A DNA stretch of 64,000 nt from Arthrobacter sp. M4 (GCF_020251205.1 NZ_JAIWYX010000001.1:186001-250000); one strand, 5' to 3'. Positions 47,580 through 58,012 are shown, counted from the first letter of the stretch. The notes: generated by a model not told the origin, from the sequence alone. Program-made: numbers and translations.

Positions 47580-48653
47580 CTAGTATGGGTACGAGCCAAG
47601 CCAGAAAGCCAAGTCCCTGTAGGCCTGATGACGAACGGTCCGGCGGGACAGGAACACGTCGTGCAGTGCGCCCGGGTACCGGAAGACTGCCGTGCGGCGG
47701 CCCAGGCCCAGGGCCCGGCGGGCTGTTTCTTCGACGTCGATCACCGCATCGACTCGCATCAGTTCCGCAGTCCACTCTGTCTGGATCCGGGTTTTGTCCG
47801 AAAGCAGAACCAGAATGGGTGCGTCGATGTTCAGCTTGTGCCCGATGGCGGCGTGCCCTGCCAATACTGCCCGGCTCCATCCTGCCCGGATGGGGAACGA
47901 TAGCCGCGGGCGCCATTCCTCATGGAGGGTCCATTCCCCGTGTGCTTCGTTACTGACGCTTTCCCAATAGGCAGGCATCTCCGGAAAGCGGAAAGGGCGC
48001 CGAGGATCGGTCCGTGCGAACGGTTCCACCAAGTGCATGGCGAGGCTGCGCACAAGGCTGCTGCCCTGCAACTCCAGCCATGGCGCATTGAGACTGAGCG
48101 TGCCCACGCGACCGGGATGCCGATCCGCCCAGAGCGCAGCGATCAGCCCACCGTACGAGTGCGCCAGCAAATGGAGTGTGACGGGCATTTCGCTATCGGA
48201 TCGCTCTGCCACGTCCTGTTCGATTACACGAATGGCGGCGCCGATGTCCTCGTCATACACGGACAGGTCAGTGGTGTAGCCGGGGGTCTGCCACGTCCGT
48301 AGGCTGCGGCCGAACTTCCTGAGGTCCAGGGCGTAGAAATAGAAGCCAGACGCAGTCAGGTACTCAGCGAGCTCGCTCTGGAGGAAATAGTCGGCCCAGC
48401 CATGCAGGTACATGACGGCGCGCGGCGCCGTCGCCGGATCCTGGGTCAGATGCCGACGACGTCGGTGGGCCAGCGCCGACAAGCCGTCGAGTAGCCCGTG
48501 TGGGGGAGCGTCCAGGACCGGCCTGGAGTGGCGGACTAGCGTCGCGCACACTGGCCCCTCGTCGTCGGGAACCAGTTCGAGTTCGCGGGCGTGGAAGCCT
48601 TCCCCCAAGATGTCCGGCAACCACAGGTCCTGGCCGGGTTCGCCGGCCGTCAT
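47580..48653 (-). CDS. Alpha/beta hydrolase (S33/lysophospholipase-like), copy 2
   Basis: 357-residue hydrolase with AVMYLHGWADYF (oxyanion region, about 79-90), nucleophile elbow AHSYGG with Ser166 and a late LHDVFLS segment supplying the probable catalytic His. No signal peptide is seen. It is clearly paralogous to the preceding gene (shared layout: DILGE start, YLHGW/FLHGW, GRSLR, GGLIAALW, LHDVFLS). Its ATG overlaps the stop of that gene by 4 bp. Substrate unknown; the Hydrolase_4 family contains monoglyceride lipases and lysophospholipases. Confidence 0.85.
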   Translation of the reverse strand: MTAGEPGQDLWLPDILGEGFHARELELVPDDEGPVCATLVRHSRPVLDAPPHGLLDGLSALAHRRRRHLTQDPATAPRAVMYLHGWADYFLQSELAEYLTASGFYFYALDLRKFGRSLRTWQTPGYTTDLSVYDEDIGAAIRVIEQDVAERSDSEMPVTLHLLAHSYGGLIAALWADRHPGRVGTLSLNAPWLELQGSSLVRSLAMHLVEPFARTDPRRPFRFPEMPAYWESVSNEAHGEWTLHEEWRPRLSFPIRAGWSRAVLAGHAAIGHKLNIDAPILVLLSDKTRIQTEWTAELMRVDAVIDVEETARRALGLGRRTAVFRYPGALHDVFLSRRTVRHQAYRDLAFWLGSYPY

Positions 48654-49678
48654 GCGCCGGCCTCGGAATGTCCCGGCAAGGTGTCGTAATCGACGTAGCC
48701 CCGGATCCAGCGTGCCAGCCTGGCATAGGCATCCGCCCGGACTGTTGCTGCCGAAAGAAAGACGTCATGCAGCGCACCATCCACCCTCTCCAGGGTGACT
48801 GAGGGTCCCAGGGCCATTGCCCTGATAGCCATGGTGTTAACGTCGAGGACGGCGTCTGAGCGGCGCATCGTTTCCTGCCAGACCATGCCGTTGGCGCTTG
48901 ATCCTGACATGAGCACGATGACCGGAACCCCAATCTTGAGCCCGCGTGCCACACGCGAATGGCCGGCCAGCACCGCCCGCAGCCATCCGGCCCGCACAGG
49001 GAAGGCGAGCGGTGGCCGGTATCGATCGTCAAGGAACCATTCCCCTTCGGCGGAACTGCTGATGCTGCGGTAATAGAAACCGCGTTCGGGCAATCGGAGG
49101 ACTGCCTGCGGGCGAAGCCTCGCCAGCGGTTCCACAAGTGTCCTTGCTGCGCGGCGAACCATCGAGTTGCCATGCATTTCCAGCCAAGGACTGTTCAGTA
49201 CCAGGTATTGAACTACATCGGGATGCGCGCTTACCCAGAGCGCCGCGATGAGACCACCCGTGGAATGACCCATCAGTGTGACCGGGACCCGGGTTGAGTC
49301 GCTGCCGGACTCTTGGCAGGCCTCCGAACGGATGATCGCCACGGCCTGGGCGATTTCGGCGTCGTAGTCGTCAAGGTGGGCAACGTAGCCGCCGGGCGTT
49401 TCCGGGCGAAGGCTGCGACCGTGGTTGTGCATGTCCAGGGCATAAAACGTAAACCCCTTCCCGGTCCAAAACTCCGCGAGCTCAACGTTGAAGAAATAGT
49501 CGCTCCAGCCGTGGAGGAAAAGTACAGCCCGCCGGGGTTCAGTCTCCGCTGCGCTCTCCTTGTCAGTCCGCGGGACATGGCGGACCAAGGTCGCAAGCCG
49601 GGCCGCGCCATCGGAACTTGTGGCCTGGAACGTGCAGTTTTCGAAGTCCTCGCCGAGAATGTCGGTCTGCCACTCCAT
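48650..49678 (-). CDS. Alpha/beta hydrolase (S33/lysophospholipase-like), copy 1
   Basis: 342-residue paralogue of the downstream gene. It begins MEWQTDILGEDFENC, has AVLFLHGWSDYFFNVELAEF near residues 51-70, the GHSTGGLIAALW nucleophile elbow with Ser139, and LHDVFLSAATVRADAYARLARWI near the C-terminus with the likely catalytic His. Cytoplasmic by absence of signal sequence. The two copies form a coupled pair transcribed away from pyrD. Function within lipid turnover is plausible from the family but not shown by the sequence. Confidence 0.85.
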   Translation of the reverse strand: MEWQTDILGEDFENCTFQATSSDGAARLATLVRHVPRTDKESAAETEPRRAVLFLHGWSDYFFNVELAEFWTGKGFTFYALDMHNHGRSLRPETPGGYVAHLDDYDAEIAQAVAIIRSEACQESGSDSTRVPVTLMGHSTGGLIAALWVSAHPDVVQYLVLNSPWLEMHGNSMVRRAARTLVEPLARLRPQAVLRLPERGFYYRSISSSAEGEWFLDDRYRPPLAFPVRAGWLRAVLAGHSRVARGLKIGVPVIVLMSGSSANGMVWQETMRRSDAVLDVNTMAIRAMALGPSVTLERVDGALHDVFLSAATVRADAYARLARWIRGYVDYDTLPGHSEAGA

Positions 49679-49790
49679 GGGAACAGCTTAGACACCCGCC
49701 GCAAGCGGGGGATATGTCCCTGATCCATTGCATACCCTCATACGGCGTCTCCGGTTTGGCTGCTGGCCCGGAAAACGGAAAACTGGAGTC

Positions 49791-50873
<1,083 letters not shown>

Positions 50874-50927
50874 GTATTCCCCCGGGCTGAGCCTGCCCCC
50901 GCACGGGGTTGGTCCAGCGCATAGCAA

Positions 50928-50969
50928 GAGGCCCCGGTCATGAATCCTGCAATCCATGGCCGGGGCCTC
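50928..50969. terminator. Bidirectional terminator, pyrD / DUF3043
   Basis: GAGGCCCCGG (50928-50937) pairs with CCGGGGCCTC (50960-50969), and the stem continues inward with a T-G pair and CATG/CATG, giving about 15 bp. It lies between convergent genes. Confidence 0.8.
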
Positions 50970-50993
50970 AGCTATATGTGGAGCATGCTGTGC

Positions 50994-51593
50994 TCAGGAC
51001 GGGTACTGACCGCGCTTAACTTGGGGTTTGGGCAGGCGCAGCTTGCGGAACTGCAGGGCGCGCATGGAGCCATACCAGACCGTTCCGCGTTCCACCTCAC
51101 CGAACTTGTTCGCCAGGCGCTTGCGGAGTTGGCGAGACAGGATGAAGACATCCACAAAGACGGCGAGGAACATCACCCAGAACCCGCCAAGGACATAGAT
51201 CATCTGTTCACTGGTTGACGGAACCGCCAAGGAAATCAGGACAAAAACCAAGGCGCCGAACATCAGGTATTCACCCAGGGTGAAGCGGGCGTCGACGAAG
51301 TCGCGGGCGAAACGCTTCTGCGGCCCCTTGTCCCTTAGCGGCAGGTATTTCTCGTCGCCGGTATCGAGGGCCTGCCTCATTTTCAGGCGCTGGTCCTGCA
51401 TGGCAGCCCGCTCGGCTTCCTTGGAAGCCTTCCGGTCCGTGGGGACAAGCGGCCGCTTACGTGCCGCCTCCCGTTCCTTGCGCTTGGGCGTCGGTGCACC
51501 CTTGCCTGCTTGTGGGTCCCGTATGACGGGCGCCTCTGCGGGCTGTTCTATTGCGTCCTGAGAGCCGGGCTCTTCCTTCTTGCGTCCAAACAC
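50994..51593 (-). CDS. DUF3043 family membrane protein
   Basis: 199 residues beginning at GTG 51593 (MFGRKKEEPGSQD). The N-terminal half is highly charged (PKRKEREAARKRPLVPTDRKASKEAERAAM), as is typical of DUF3043. Two hydrophobic segments follow (YLMFGALVFVLISLAVPSTSEQMIYVLGGFWVMFLAVFVDVFIL), then a basic C-terminus. Function is unknown; the family is restricted to actinobacteria. The open frame continues far upstream, but that part is antisense to the dipeptidase gene and looks like a composition artefact. Confidence 0.85.
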   Translation of the reverse strand: MFGRKKEEPGSQDAIEQPAEAPVIRDPQAGKGAPTPKRKEREAARKRPLVPTDRKASKEAERAAMQDQRLKMRQALDTGDEKYLPLRDKGPQKRFARDFVDARFTLGEYLMFGALVFVLISLAVPSTSEQMIYVLGGFWVMFLAVFVDVFILSRQLRKRLANKFGEVERGTVWYGSMRALQFRKLRLPKPQVKRGQYPS

Positions 51594-51708
51594 CAGAACA
51601 GAATACCGTGCGGCGCGCCACGAATTGCCTGCATGACTGCTTTTGCCGGGCCCGCCACGCAGGGACCTTCCCTCCACCAGATACCACCGCGACGGTAGTG
51701 TGTGGGCC

Positions 51709-53166
51709 ATGACCTCCTTCAACGCGGAGACCCCGCACCAAGAGCCTTGGGATGCGGCGGCCAACATCCCATCCATTCGCCAGGCTGTGGACCGATCGTT
51801 TGGCCAGACACTGGCGACCTTGTCGGACCTTGTTTCCATCCCCGGTATCGCGTGGCCGAGTTTTGATCCCGCGCCATTGGAACGCAGTGCTGAAGCAGTG
51901 GCAGAGCTCATCCGCCGCAATGGCGTGGATGACGTCCAGATACTGCGGTGCCCCAAAGCCGACGGCACCCCCGGTGGACCTGCCGTCGTCGCGCGCCGGC
52001 CGGCAGCTCCCGGTAAGCCAACCATCCTCCTGTACGCCCACCATGACGTCCAACCCGCCGGAGATCCTGCGCTCTGGGAGTCGGAGCCCTTCACGGCAGA
52101 GGAGCGGAACGGCCGCCTATACGGTAGGGGAGCGGCCGACGACAAAGCGGGCATCATGGCGCACGTGGCGGCCTTCGCAGCCGTTTCAGAGATTCTGGGC
52201 AACGATTTCGGCCTCGGGGTCACCTTCTTCGTGGAGGGTGAGGAAGAAGCGGGTTCACCAACTTTCCGGACATTCCTGGAGACATACCGCGAGCTCTTGC
52301 ATGCCGAGGTCATTGTCGTCGCAGACTCCAGCAACTGGAAGGTTGGCATTCCCGCTCTGACTACCAGCTTGCGGGGCCTTGTGGACGGCACTATTGAACT
52401 TAGGGTCCTGGACCATGCTGTCCACTCCGGGATGTTTGGCGGTCCAGTGCTGGACGCCCCGACGCTGCTGTCCCGCCTGATCGCCACCTTCCACGACGAC
52501 GATGGCACCGTGGCCATCAAGGGCCTGGTAGCGCGGGACGACACAACAGTCGACTTGACGGAGGAAGAGTTCCGTGCGGACGCGTCCGTCCTGGAGGGCG
52601 TCAGGCTGGCCGGTTCGGGCACCATCGCCTCACGGTTGTGGACGAAGCCTGCGCTGTCGATTATCGGCTTTGACGCGCCGTCCGTTGCCGTCGCATCCAA
52701 CACGCTCATCCCGACGGCGAAGGCCAAGTTCAGCCTGCGGCTGGCACCCGGCCAGGACCCGGCCGATGCGATGGACGCCGTTCGTCGACATGTTGAGGAA
52801 CACGCCCCCTTCGGGGCCTCGGTGTTGTTCACCCCGGGAGAGCGCGGCAACGCCTTTTCCACGGACACGGAGTCCTCTGCGGCCCGCCTTGCAATGTGGG
52901 CTTTGGGAGAGGCCTGGGGCGTCGATGCGGTTGAAATGGGCATTGGAGGTTCGATTCCGTTTATTGCTGACCTTAAGGAGGTCTACCCAAGCGTCCAGAT
53001 TCTGGTGACGGGCGTTGAGGATCCGGACTCCAGGGCCCACAGCGCCAACGAATCGCTGCACCTTGGGGACTTCCGAAACGCCATCCTGGCCGAAGCCCTG
53101 CTGCTGGCGCGGCTGGATGCAGAGGGCCTGGCAGACAATGCGGCGCTCGGTGAGGCCGTGGCCTAG
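51709..53166 (+). CDS. M20 family dipeptidase/peptidase
   Basis: Cytoplasmic di-zinc exopeptidase. The metal ligands are visible: His in YAHHDVQPAGD, bridging Asp in GRGAADDKAG, the EGEEEAGSPTF Glu pair, a later Asp (VVADSSNWKVG) and the C-terminal HSANESL His. A dimerisation domain (about residues 210-340) separates the halves. I start at ATG 51709 (MTSFNAETP); the frame opens earlier at 51643 with no similarity. The 485 residues match the CNDP/DapE-like dipeptidase group. Exact peptide specificity is unknown. Confidence 0.92.
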   Translation: MTSFNAETPHQEPWDAAANIPSIRQAVDRSFGQTLATLSDLVSIPGIAWPSFDPAPLERSAEAVAELIRRNGVDDVQILRCPKADGTPGGPAVVARRPAAPGKPTILLYAHHDVQPAGDPALWESEPFTAEERNGRLYGRGAADDKAGIMAHVAAFAAVSEILGNDFGLGVTFFVEGEEEAGSPTFRTFLETYRELLHAEVIVVADSSNWKVGIPALTTSLRGLVDGTIELRVLDHAVHSGMFGGPVLDAPTLLSRLIATFHDDDGTVAIKGLVARDDTTVDLTEEEFRADASVLEGVRLAGSGTIASRLWTKPALSIIGFDAPSVAVASNTLIPTAKAKFSLRLAPGQDPADAMDAVRRHVEEHAPFGASVLFTPGERGNAFSTDTESSAARLAMWALGEAWGVDAVEMGIGGSIPFIADLKEVYPSVQILVTGVEDPDSRAHSANESLHLGDFRNAILAEALLLARLDAEGLADNAALGEAVA

Positions 53167-53189
53167 CGCCCAACACGTCCCGTTGGGCG
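53167..53189 (+). terminator. Hairpin after the dipeptidase gene
   Basis: CGCCCAAC (53167-53174) pairs perfectly with GTTGGGCG (53182-53189) around a 7 nt loop, starting right after the stop. No U tract is present. Confidence 0.5.
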
Positions 53190-53353
53190 GGCAAATTCGG
53201 CTTTTGGGAACAAGCTGCGGCTGACCGTGGTTACGACAGAGGTTATAGCAATTGCGGCGTCCGACGTAGCATTAGCTATAGCCCGAAAGTAATTTCCGCG
53301 GGCCGGCGTCGCCACGGCGCCGCCGCTAGGAGCGTCATAAGAAGGTAGGCCGT

Positions 53354-53743
53354 ATGAGCACCGCAACCAACCAGAACAGCACCGGAACCGAGACCGCAAC
53401 TGCGGAAGAACTGCCCACGCACGAAGTCCAATTGACCGACGTCGCCGCCGGCAAGGTCCGGAGCCTGCTGGAACAGGAAGGCCGCACGGACCTGCGTCTG
53501 CGCGTAGCCGTCCAGCCCGGTGGCTGCTCCGGCCTGATCTACCAGCTGTACTTTGATGAGCGTATCCTCGACGGCGACGCTGTCCGCGACTTTGACGGCG
53601 TCGAAGTGATCGTTGACAAGATGAGCGTGCCCTACCTCAGTGGGGCCAGCATCGACTTCGAGGACACAATTTCCAAGCAGGGATTCACCATCGACAACCC
53701 GAACGCGGGAGGCTCCTGCGCCTGCGGCGACTCGTTCCACTAA
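53354..53743 (+). CDS. erpA: Iron-sulfur cluster insertion protein, HesB/IscA/ErpA family
   Basis: A-type carrier that delivers iron-sulfur clusters to apoproteins. The three conserved cysteines are present: GGCSGLIYQLYFD (about residues 57-69) and SCACGDSF at the C-terminus. The N-terminal 28 residues are hydrophilic and precede the family start VQLTDVAAGKVRSLLEQEG. 129 residues. It lies before the cytochrome oxidase genes and may help mature the Rieske protein and other clusters; that link is inference. The gene is closed by a long hairpin. Confidence 0.93.
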   Translation: MSTATNQNSTGTETATAEELPTHEVQLTDVAAGKVRSLLEQEGRTDLRLRVAVQPGGCSGLIYQLYFDERILDGDAVRDFDGVEVIVDKMSVPYLSGASIDFEDTISKQGFTIDNPNAGGSCACGDSFH

Positions 53744-53761
53744 GGAGCACAGGCTCTTGCT

Positions 53762-53809
53762 GCGGCAGTGCGCCGGGCCCGGTCATTACCGGGTCCGACG
53801 CACTGCCGC
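53762..53809 (+). terminator. Strong terminator after erpA
   Basis: GCGGCAGTGCGCCGGGCCCGGT (left arm from 53762) pairs with the arm at 53788-53809 over about 22 bp with one C/A mismatch and one G-U pair, around a CATT loop. It separates erpA from ctaC. Confidence 0.8.
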
Positions 53810-53830
53810 CGCGTGTGGGCGAAAACAGCC

Positions 53831-53849
53831 GTAGAGCGGTAAGCTCTAC
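53831..53849 (+). promoter_or_regulatory. Palindrome upstream of ctaC
   Basis: GTAGAGC-GGTAA-GCTCTAC is a perfect 7 bp inverted repeat about 80 bp upstream of the ctaC start, followed by AT-rich sequence that could hold the promoter. It is a candidate operator; no matching regulator is identified. Confidence 0.45.
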
Positions 53850-53928
53850 ATCGGGTAGTAAAACTTAGTGTGCCCGGCGCGCGCCGACGCGCCCGACCGG
53901 GAGACAGCAACAAGAGGAAGGGCCGTCT

Positions 53929-54801
53929 GTGAGTTCGCAGAACCGAACCGGCAGCCGACGCAAAAAGATCATTTCGATCACTGGCTTGGCACTAGCCGGC
54001 GCGTTGGTTTTGACTGGATGTTCACCAGAGGTAGAGAAGGGTTGGTTGCCCACTGAGCGCGGCACCACCAACCACACGGACCGCATCATGGACCTCTGGG
54101 TCAACTCATGGATCGCTGCTCTGGCCGTTGGTGTCATCACCTGGGGCCTTATGGTTTGGTGCATCGTTGCCTACCGCCGCCGCAAGGGCACCGTTGGTTT
54201 CCCCAGGCAGATCAGCTACAACCTGCCGCTTGAGGTCTTTTATCTGACCATCCCGCTGTTCATGATCCTGGTGTTCTTCTACTTCACCGACCGTGACCAG
54301 CAGGCAATCGATGACCGCTCCAAGCCCGCCGACGTCGTCGTTGACGTCCGCGGCAAGCAGTGGGCATGGGACTTCAGCTACAAGAAGGGCTCCGTCGTCA
54401 GCGAAGACGTCTACGAGGCCGGCGTGCAGGCACACCTCACGGGCAAGGACGTGGATAAGGACAAGCTCCCCACGCTGTACCTGCCCGTCAACAAGTCGGT
54501 TGATGTCGAGCTGAACGCCCGTGACGTCATCCACTCCTTCTGGGTTCCCGCCTTCCTACAGAAGCGCGACATGATCCCCGGCAAGACCAACTACATCAGG
54601 TTCACCCCCACCAAGGAGGGCACCTACGATGGCAAGTGCGCAGAACTCTGCGGTGAGTACCACTCGGAGATGCTCTTCCGCGTCAAGGTTGTTTCAGAGT
54701 CTGAATTCAAGGCTCACATGGACCAGTTGCGCCAACAGGGCAACACGGGTCTCCTTGACGACAAGTACGACCGCAACCCGAACCTGAACGCAACGAAGTA
54801 A
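53929..54801 (+). CDS. ctaC: Cytochrome c oxidase subunit II
   Basis: Carries the CuA centre that accepts electrons from cytochrome c in the aa3 oxidase. The N-terminal signal has a lipobox LVLTGC at about residue 28, so the mature protein is a lipoprotein. Two transmembrane helices follow (about 52-74 and 100-122), then the cupredoxin domain with the CuA ligands in [12 protein letters not shown] at about residues 240-252. A longer loop (about 155-190) between beta strands is usual for actinobacterial CtaC. GTG 53929 is the start. ctaD follows after 10 bp. Confidence 0.96.
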   Translation: MSSQNRTGSRRKKIISITGLALAGALVLTGCSPEVEKGWLPTERGTTNHTDRIMDLWVNSWIAALAVGVITWGLMVWCIVAYRRRKGTVGFPRQISYNLPLEVFYLTIPLFMILVFFYFTDRDQQAIDDRSKPADVVVDVRGKQWAWDFSYKKGSVVSEDVYEAGVQAHLTGKDVDKDKLPTLYLPVNKSVDVELNARDVIHSFWVPAFLQKRDMIPGKTNYIRFTPTKEGTYDGKCAELCGEYHSEMLFRVKVVSESEFKAHMDQLRQQGNTGLLDDKYDRNPNLNATK

Positions 54802-54811
54802 GGGAAGCGAC

Positions 54812-56530
54812 GTGGCTGTTTATACACCTTCCGCGGGAGTCCTGGATGCTCCCGTAGTGCCCAAGTCCAAGGGACGCATCGTCGTCAACTGGATCACCTC
54901 CACGGACCACAAGACCATCGGGTACATGTACCTGATCACGTCGTTCGTGTTCTTCTGCCTCGGCGGCGTGATGGCCCTGCTCATCCGCGCTGAACTGTTC
55001 GAGCCTGGAATGCAGATCCTGCAGACCAAGGAACAGTACAACCAGATGTTCACCATGCACGGCACAGTGATGCTGCTGATGTTCGCGACGCCGCTGTTCG
55101 CAGGTTTCGCCAACGTCATCATGCCGTTGCAGATCGGTGCCCCGGACGTTGCCTTCCCAAGGCTTAACGCACTGGCGTTCTGGTTCTTCCTGTTTGGCTC
55201 CACCATCGCAGTGTCCGGCTTCATCACTCCGCAGGGTGCTGCTTCCTTCGGCTGGTTCGCTTATGCGCCACTGAACAACACCACCTTCACCCCAGGCGTG
55301 GGCGGCGATTTGTGGGTATTCGGCCTTGCCCTTTCCGGTTTCGGAACCATCCTCGGTGCCGTCAACTTCATCACCACGATCATCTGCATGCGTGCCCCCG
55401 GTATGACCATGTGGCGTATGCCGATCTTCACGTGGAACACCCTGGTGACCGCGATCCTGGTCCTGATGGCCTTCCCGCCCCTGGCTTCGGCGCTCTTCGC
55501 CCTTGGCGCTGACCGTCGCTTTGGCGCGCACATCTTCGATCCTGAGAATGGCGGTGCAGTCCTGTGGCAGCACCTCTTCTGGTTCTTCGGCCACCCCGAG
55601 GTCTACATCATCGCCCTGCCGTTCTTTGGCATCGTGTCCGAGATCTTCCCGGTCTTCAGCCGTAAGCCGATCTTCGGTTACAAGGGCCTTGTTTACGCAA
55701 CCATCGCCATTGCCGCGTTGTCCGTGACCGTGTGGGCCCACCACATGTACGTCACTGGTTCCGTGCTGCTGCCGTTCTTCGCGTTTATGACCATGCTGAT
55801 CGCGGTGCCTACCGGTGTGAAGTTCTTCAACTGGATCGGTACTCTCTGGCGTGGATCCATCACTTTCGAAACCCCGATGCTTTGGAGCATCGGCTTCCTG
55901 GTGACCTTCCTCTTCGGTGGTTTGACTGGCATCATCCTTGCCTCCCCGCCGCTGGACTTCCACGTCTCCGACTCCTACTTCGTGGTTGCCCACTTCCACT
56001 ACGTGGTCTTCGGAACGGTTGTCTTCGCGATGTTCGCAGGCTTCTACTTCTGGTGGCCCAAGTGGACCGGAAAGATGCTGAACGAACGCCTCGGCAAGAT
56101 CCACTTCTGGCTCCTGTTCCTTGGTTTCCACGGAACGTTCCTCATCCAGCACTGGCTTGGTGTTGAAGGCATGCCCCGCCGCTACGCGGACTACATGCCG
56201 CAGGACAACTTCACTTGGATGAACCAGTTCTCCACGATCTCCTCGTTTGTCCTGGGCGCCTCGCTTCTGCCGTTCTTCTGGAACGTGTACATCACGTGGC
56301 GGAGCAACAAGAAGGTTGAAGTTGACGACCCGTGGGGCTTCGGTGCCTCGCTGGAGTGGGCCACGTCCTGCCCGCCGCCGCGCCACAACTTCACTTCCCT
56401 GCCTCGAATCCGGTCGGAGCGCCCGGCACTGGACCTGCACCACCCGGAACTGTCGCAGTACCACACTGCCCACGAGCCTGAGCCGGTAGCGTCGGTGCTC
56501 GGCAACGCTGACCAGAAGGACACTAAGTGA
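54812..56530 (+). CDS. ctaD: Cytochrome c oxidase subunit I
   Basis: Catalytic subunit with heme a, heme a3 and CuB. The 572 residues show 12 predicted helices. Key segments are [40 protein letters not shown], the CuB/crosslink region [22 protein letters not shown] and [13 protein letters not shown] with the heme ligands. The C-terminal tail is hydrophilic. GTG 54812 is the start, 10 bp after ctaC; the stop overlaps ctaF by 4 bp. It forms the oxidase with CtaC, CtaF and CtaE, the last encoded in the opposite cluster. Confidence 0.98.
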   Translation: MAVYTPSAGVLDAPVVPKSKGRIVVNWITSTDHKTIGYMYLITSFVFFCLGGVMALLIRAELFEPGMQILQTKEQYNQMFTMHGTVMLLMFATPLFAGFANVIMPLQIGAPDVAFPRLNALAFWFFLFGSTIAVSGFITPQGAASFGWFAYAPLNNTTFTPGVGGDLWVFGLALSGFGTILGAVNFITTIICMRAPGMTMWRMPIFTWNTLVTAILVLMAFPPLASALFALGADRRFGAHIFDPENGGAVLWQHLFWFFGHPEVYIIALPFFGIVSEIFPVFSRKPIFGYKGLVYATIAIAALSVTVWAHHMYVTGSVLLPFFAFMTMLIAVPTGVKFFNWIGTLWRGSITFETPMLWSIGFLVTFLFGGLTGIILASPPLDFHVSDSYFVVAHFHYVVFGTVVFAMFAGFYFWWPKWTGKMLNERLGKIHFWLLFLGFHGTFLIQHWLGVEGMPRRYADYMPQDNFTWMNQFSTISSFVLGASLLPFFWNVYITWRSNKKVEVDDPWGFGASLEWATSCPPPRHNFTSLPRIRSERPALDLHHPELSQYHTAHEPEPVASVLGNADQKDTK

Positions 56531-56928
56531 AAATCGAATCGTGGCTCTTCGGAGCAGGAGTATTCTTCTTCATCCCCGTGGCCATCGTTTATGGCTTCCT
56601 GACCCACTGGTCTGAGTGGGTAGGCGCCATGGGCATTCTGCTCGTCGGTGGGCTGGCTGGCATGATTGGTGCCTACCTCGGCTTCACCGCTCGTCGTGTC
56701 GGGATGCGCCCTGAAGACCGCCCGGATGCCGAAGTCCACGAGGGCGCTGGCGAGCAGGGCCACTTCAGCCCGTGGAGCTGGTGGCCGTTGGTTCTGGGGC
56801 TGGCGTGTGCCGGTGGCTTCCTGGGCTTGGCTGTAGGTTTCTGGATCCTGTTCATCAGCGCAGGTTTCGCCTTCATTGCGCTGGTTGGCTGGGTCTATGA
56901 GTACAGCCGCGGAGATCACGCCCACTAA
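56527..56928 (+). CDS. ctaF: Cytochrome c oxidase subunit IV, actinobacterial type
   Basis: 133-residue small subunit found in actinobacterial aa3 oxidases. It has about four hydrophobic segments ([83 protein letters not shown]) and a cytoplasmic or external acidic loop between the second and third. The ATG-free GTG start overlaps the ctaD stop (56527-56530). A strong terminator follows. Confidence 0.93.
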   Translation: MKIESWLFGAGVFFFIPVAIVYGFLTHWSEWVGAMGILLVGGLAGMIGAYLGFTARRVGMRPEDRPDAEVHEGAGEQGHFSPWSWWPLVLGLACAGGFLGLAVGFWILFISAGFAFIALVGWVYEYSRGDHAH

Positions 56929-56980
56929 CCCGGGTAAGTTGCTCTAATCGCCTGGAAGAGATCCCGGGTGTATATCTGAC

Positions 56981-57009
56981 AAAGGGCCCCACCTCAGGTG
57001 GGGCCCTTT
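56981..57009 (+). terminator. Terminator after ctaCDF
   Basis: AAAGGGCCCCACC (56981-56993) pairs perfectly over 13 bp with GGTGGGGCCCTTT (56997-57009), loop TCA, followed by GTCG. The arm itself ends in CCCTTT. Confidence 0.85.
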
Positions 57010-57064
57010 GTCGTGCCCGCATACGTCCAAGGGCGCACCGGACCCCCATGCCGGTGATTTATTC

Positions 57065-57084
57065 TGGACTTATGTATTTGTCCA
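57065..57084 (+). promoter_or_regulatory. Candidate operator before the GntR gene
   Basis: TGGAC-N10-GTCCA is a perfect 5 bp dyad 16 bp upstream of the GntR-type start. Its position suits autoregulation; HutC/DasR-type proteins bind comparable TGG..CCA dyads. Assignment is inference. Confidence 0.4.
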
Positions 57085-57099
57085 CGTCTGCCTATTGCC

Positions 57100-57894
57100 A
57101 TGCCTGCTGACGCATCGAGCATTGCAGGGGAGATCGACCGCTCCAGCGGGATACCTATCTACATCCAGCTGCGGGAAATCCTGCGGAACTTCATCGGCCA
57201 GTCGTGCCCTCCTGGCTCTGCCTTGCCGTCCGAACGCGACTTGGCGGAGCGCTTTGGCTTGGCTCGCATGACGGTCCGCCAGGCCATTGATGCCTTGGTT
57301 GGTGAGGAAGTCATCGAACGCGTTGTTGGCCTTGGGACATTCGTTCGGAAACCCAAGCTTGACCTGCAGGTGAAGCTGACGTCCTACAGCGAGGAAATGC
57401 AGCGCCGAGGCATGGTCCCGGCGGCTAAGGTTCTCAGCTTCGAACAGATTGCCGCCAGTGCCTTCCTGGCGCGCGAATTGCAGCTGGAGGAGGGAACACC
57501 CCTCGTCCGCTTCCGAAGGCTCCTACTGGCCGATAACGAGCCTATGAGCGTGGATGAAAACTTCATCCCTGCCCACCGCGTGCCAGGACTCTTGGACGAG
57601 GGTCCACCCACCTCTCTCTACAACGTTCTCAGCGAGCGTTACGGTCTGGTCATGGAGTGGGGAGAGGACATGATTGAGGCAACTGCCGCGTCTCCTTCCA
57701 CAGCACGCCTCCTCAATGTCGACGTCGGATCGCCCCTATTGAAAATCCAGCGCCACGCGTTTGTCGCCCGGGCGATGGTGGACTATTCGGTGTCCTACTA
57801 CCGCGCGGATCGCTACAAGCTCTGGGTGCCCCTCCAGCGGCCTGGAGTTAGGCCGACGCGCAACTACTCCAGCGGCTATCGGAGCGGAACGTAG
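57100..57894 (+). CDS. GntR family transcriptional regulator, HutC/UTRA type
   Basis: 264 residues. The N-terminal winged helix shows IYIQLREILRNFI, PPGSALPSERDLAERFGLARMTVRQAIDALVGEEVIERVVGLGTFV (about residues 20-85). The C-terminal UTRA effector domain follows (FEQIAASAFLARELQLEEGTPLVRFRRLLLADNEPMSVDENFIP ... YSVSYYRADRYKLWVPLQRP). HutC-type members sense histidine or sugar-phosphate metabolites; DasR, which senses glucosamine-6-phosphate, has this build. It sits alone between the cta and qcr clusters with its own dyad, so its target may be elsewhere. No neighbouring catabolic gene identifies its ligand. Confidence 0.88.
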   Translation: MPADASSIAGEIDRSSGIPIYIQLREILRNFIGQSCPPGSALPSERDLAERFGLARMTVRQAIDALVGEEVIERVVGLGTFVRKPKLDLQVKLTSYSEEMQRRGMVPAAKVLSFEQIAASAFLARELQLEEGTPLVRFRRLLLADNEPMSVDENFIPAHRVPGLLDEGPPTSLYNVLSERYGLVMEWGEDMIEATAASPSTARLLNVDVGSPLLKIQRHAFVARAMVDYSVSYYRADRYKLWVPLQRPGVRPTRNYSSGYRSGT

Positions 57895-57954
57895 CCGCCG
57901 TGCCAACACAGCGCCGTGCCAATGCAAGCAGTGGCGGCAGGGAAACAAAACGCC

Positions 57955-57987
57955 GAAGGCCCCCGATCTTGAAGATCGGGGGCCTTC
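57955..57987. terminator. Bidirectional terminator, GntR gene / qcrB
   Basis: GAAGGCCCCCGATC (from 57955) pairs with GATCGGGGGCCTTC (to 57987) around TTGAA. On the minus strand the stem is followed by GGCGTTTTGTTT, a good tail for the ctaE-qcrCAB transcript. Confidence 0.9.
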
Positions 57988-58012
57988 CGCGTTTGAACGT
58001 GTTACAGACGAG

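Noticed and set aside
51594..52943. Long open frame on the minus strand continuing upstream of the DUF3043 gene
   Set aside because: It is antisense to the M20 dipeptidase, low in complexity (Ser, Arg, Pro), and has no family resemblance; the DUF3043 family starts at GTG 51593.
54707..56473. 588-codon open frame antisense to ctaD
   Set aside because: Its sequence is dominated by His, Glu, Gly and Arg, as expected from the opposite strand of a GC-rich membrane protein gene; ctaD is certain.
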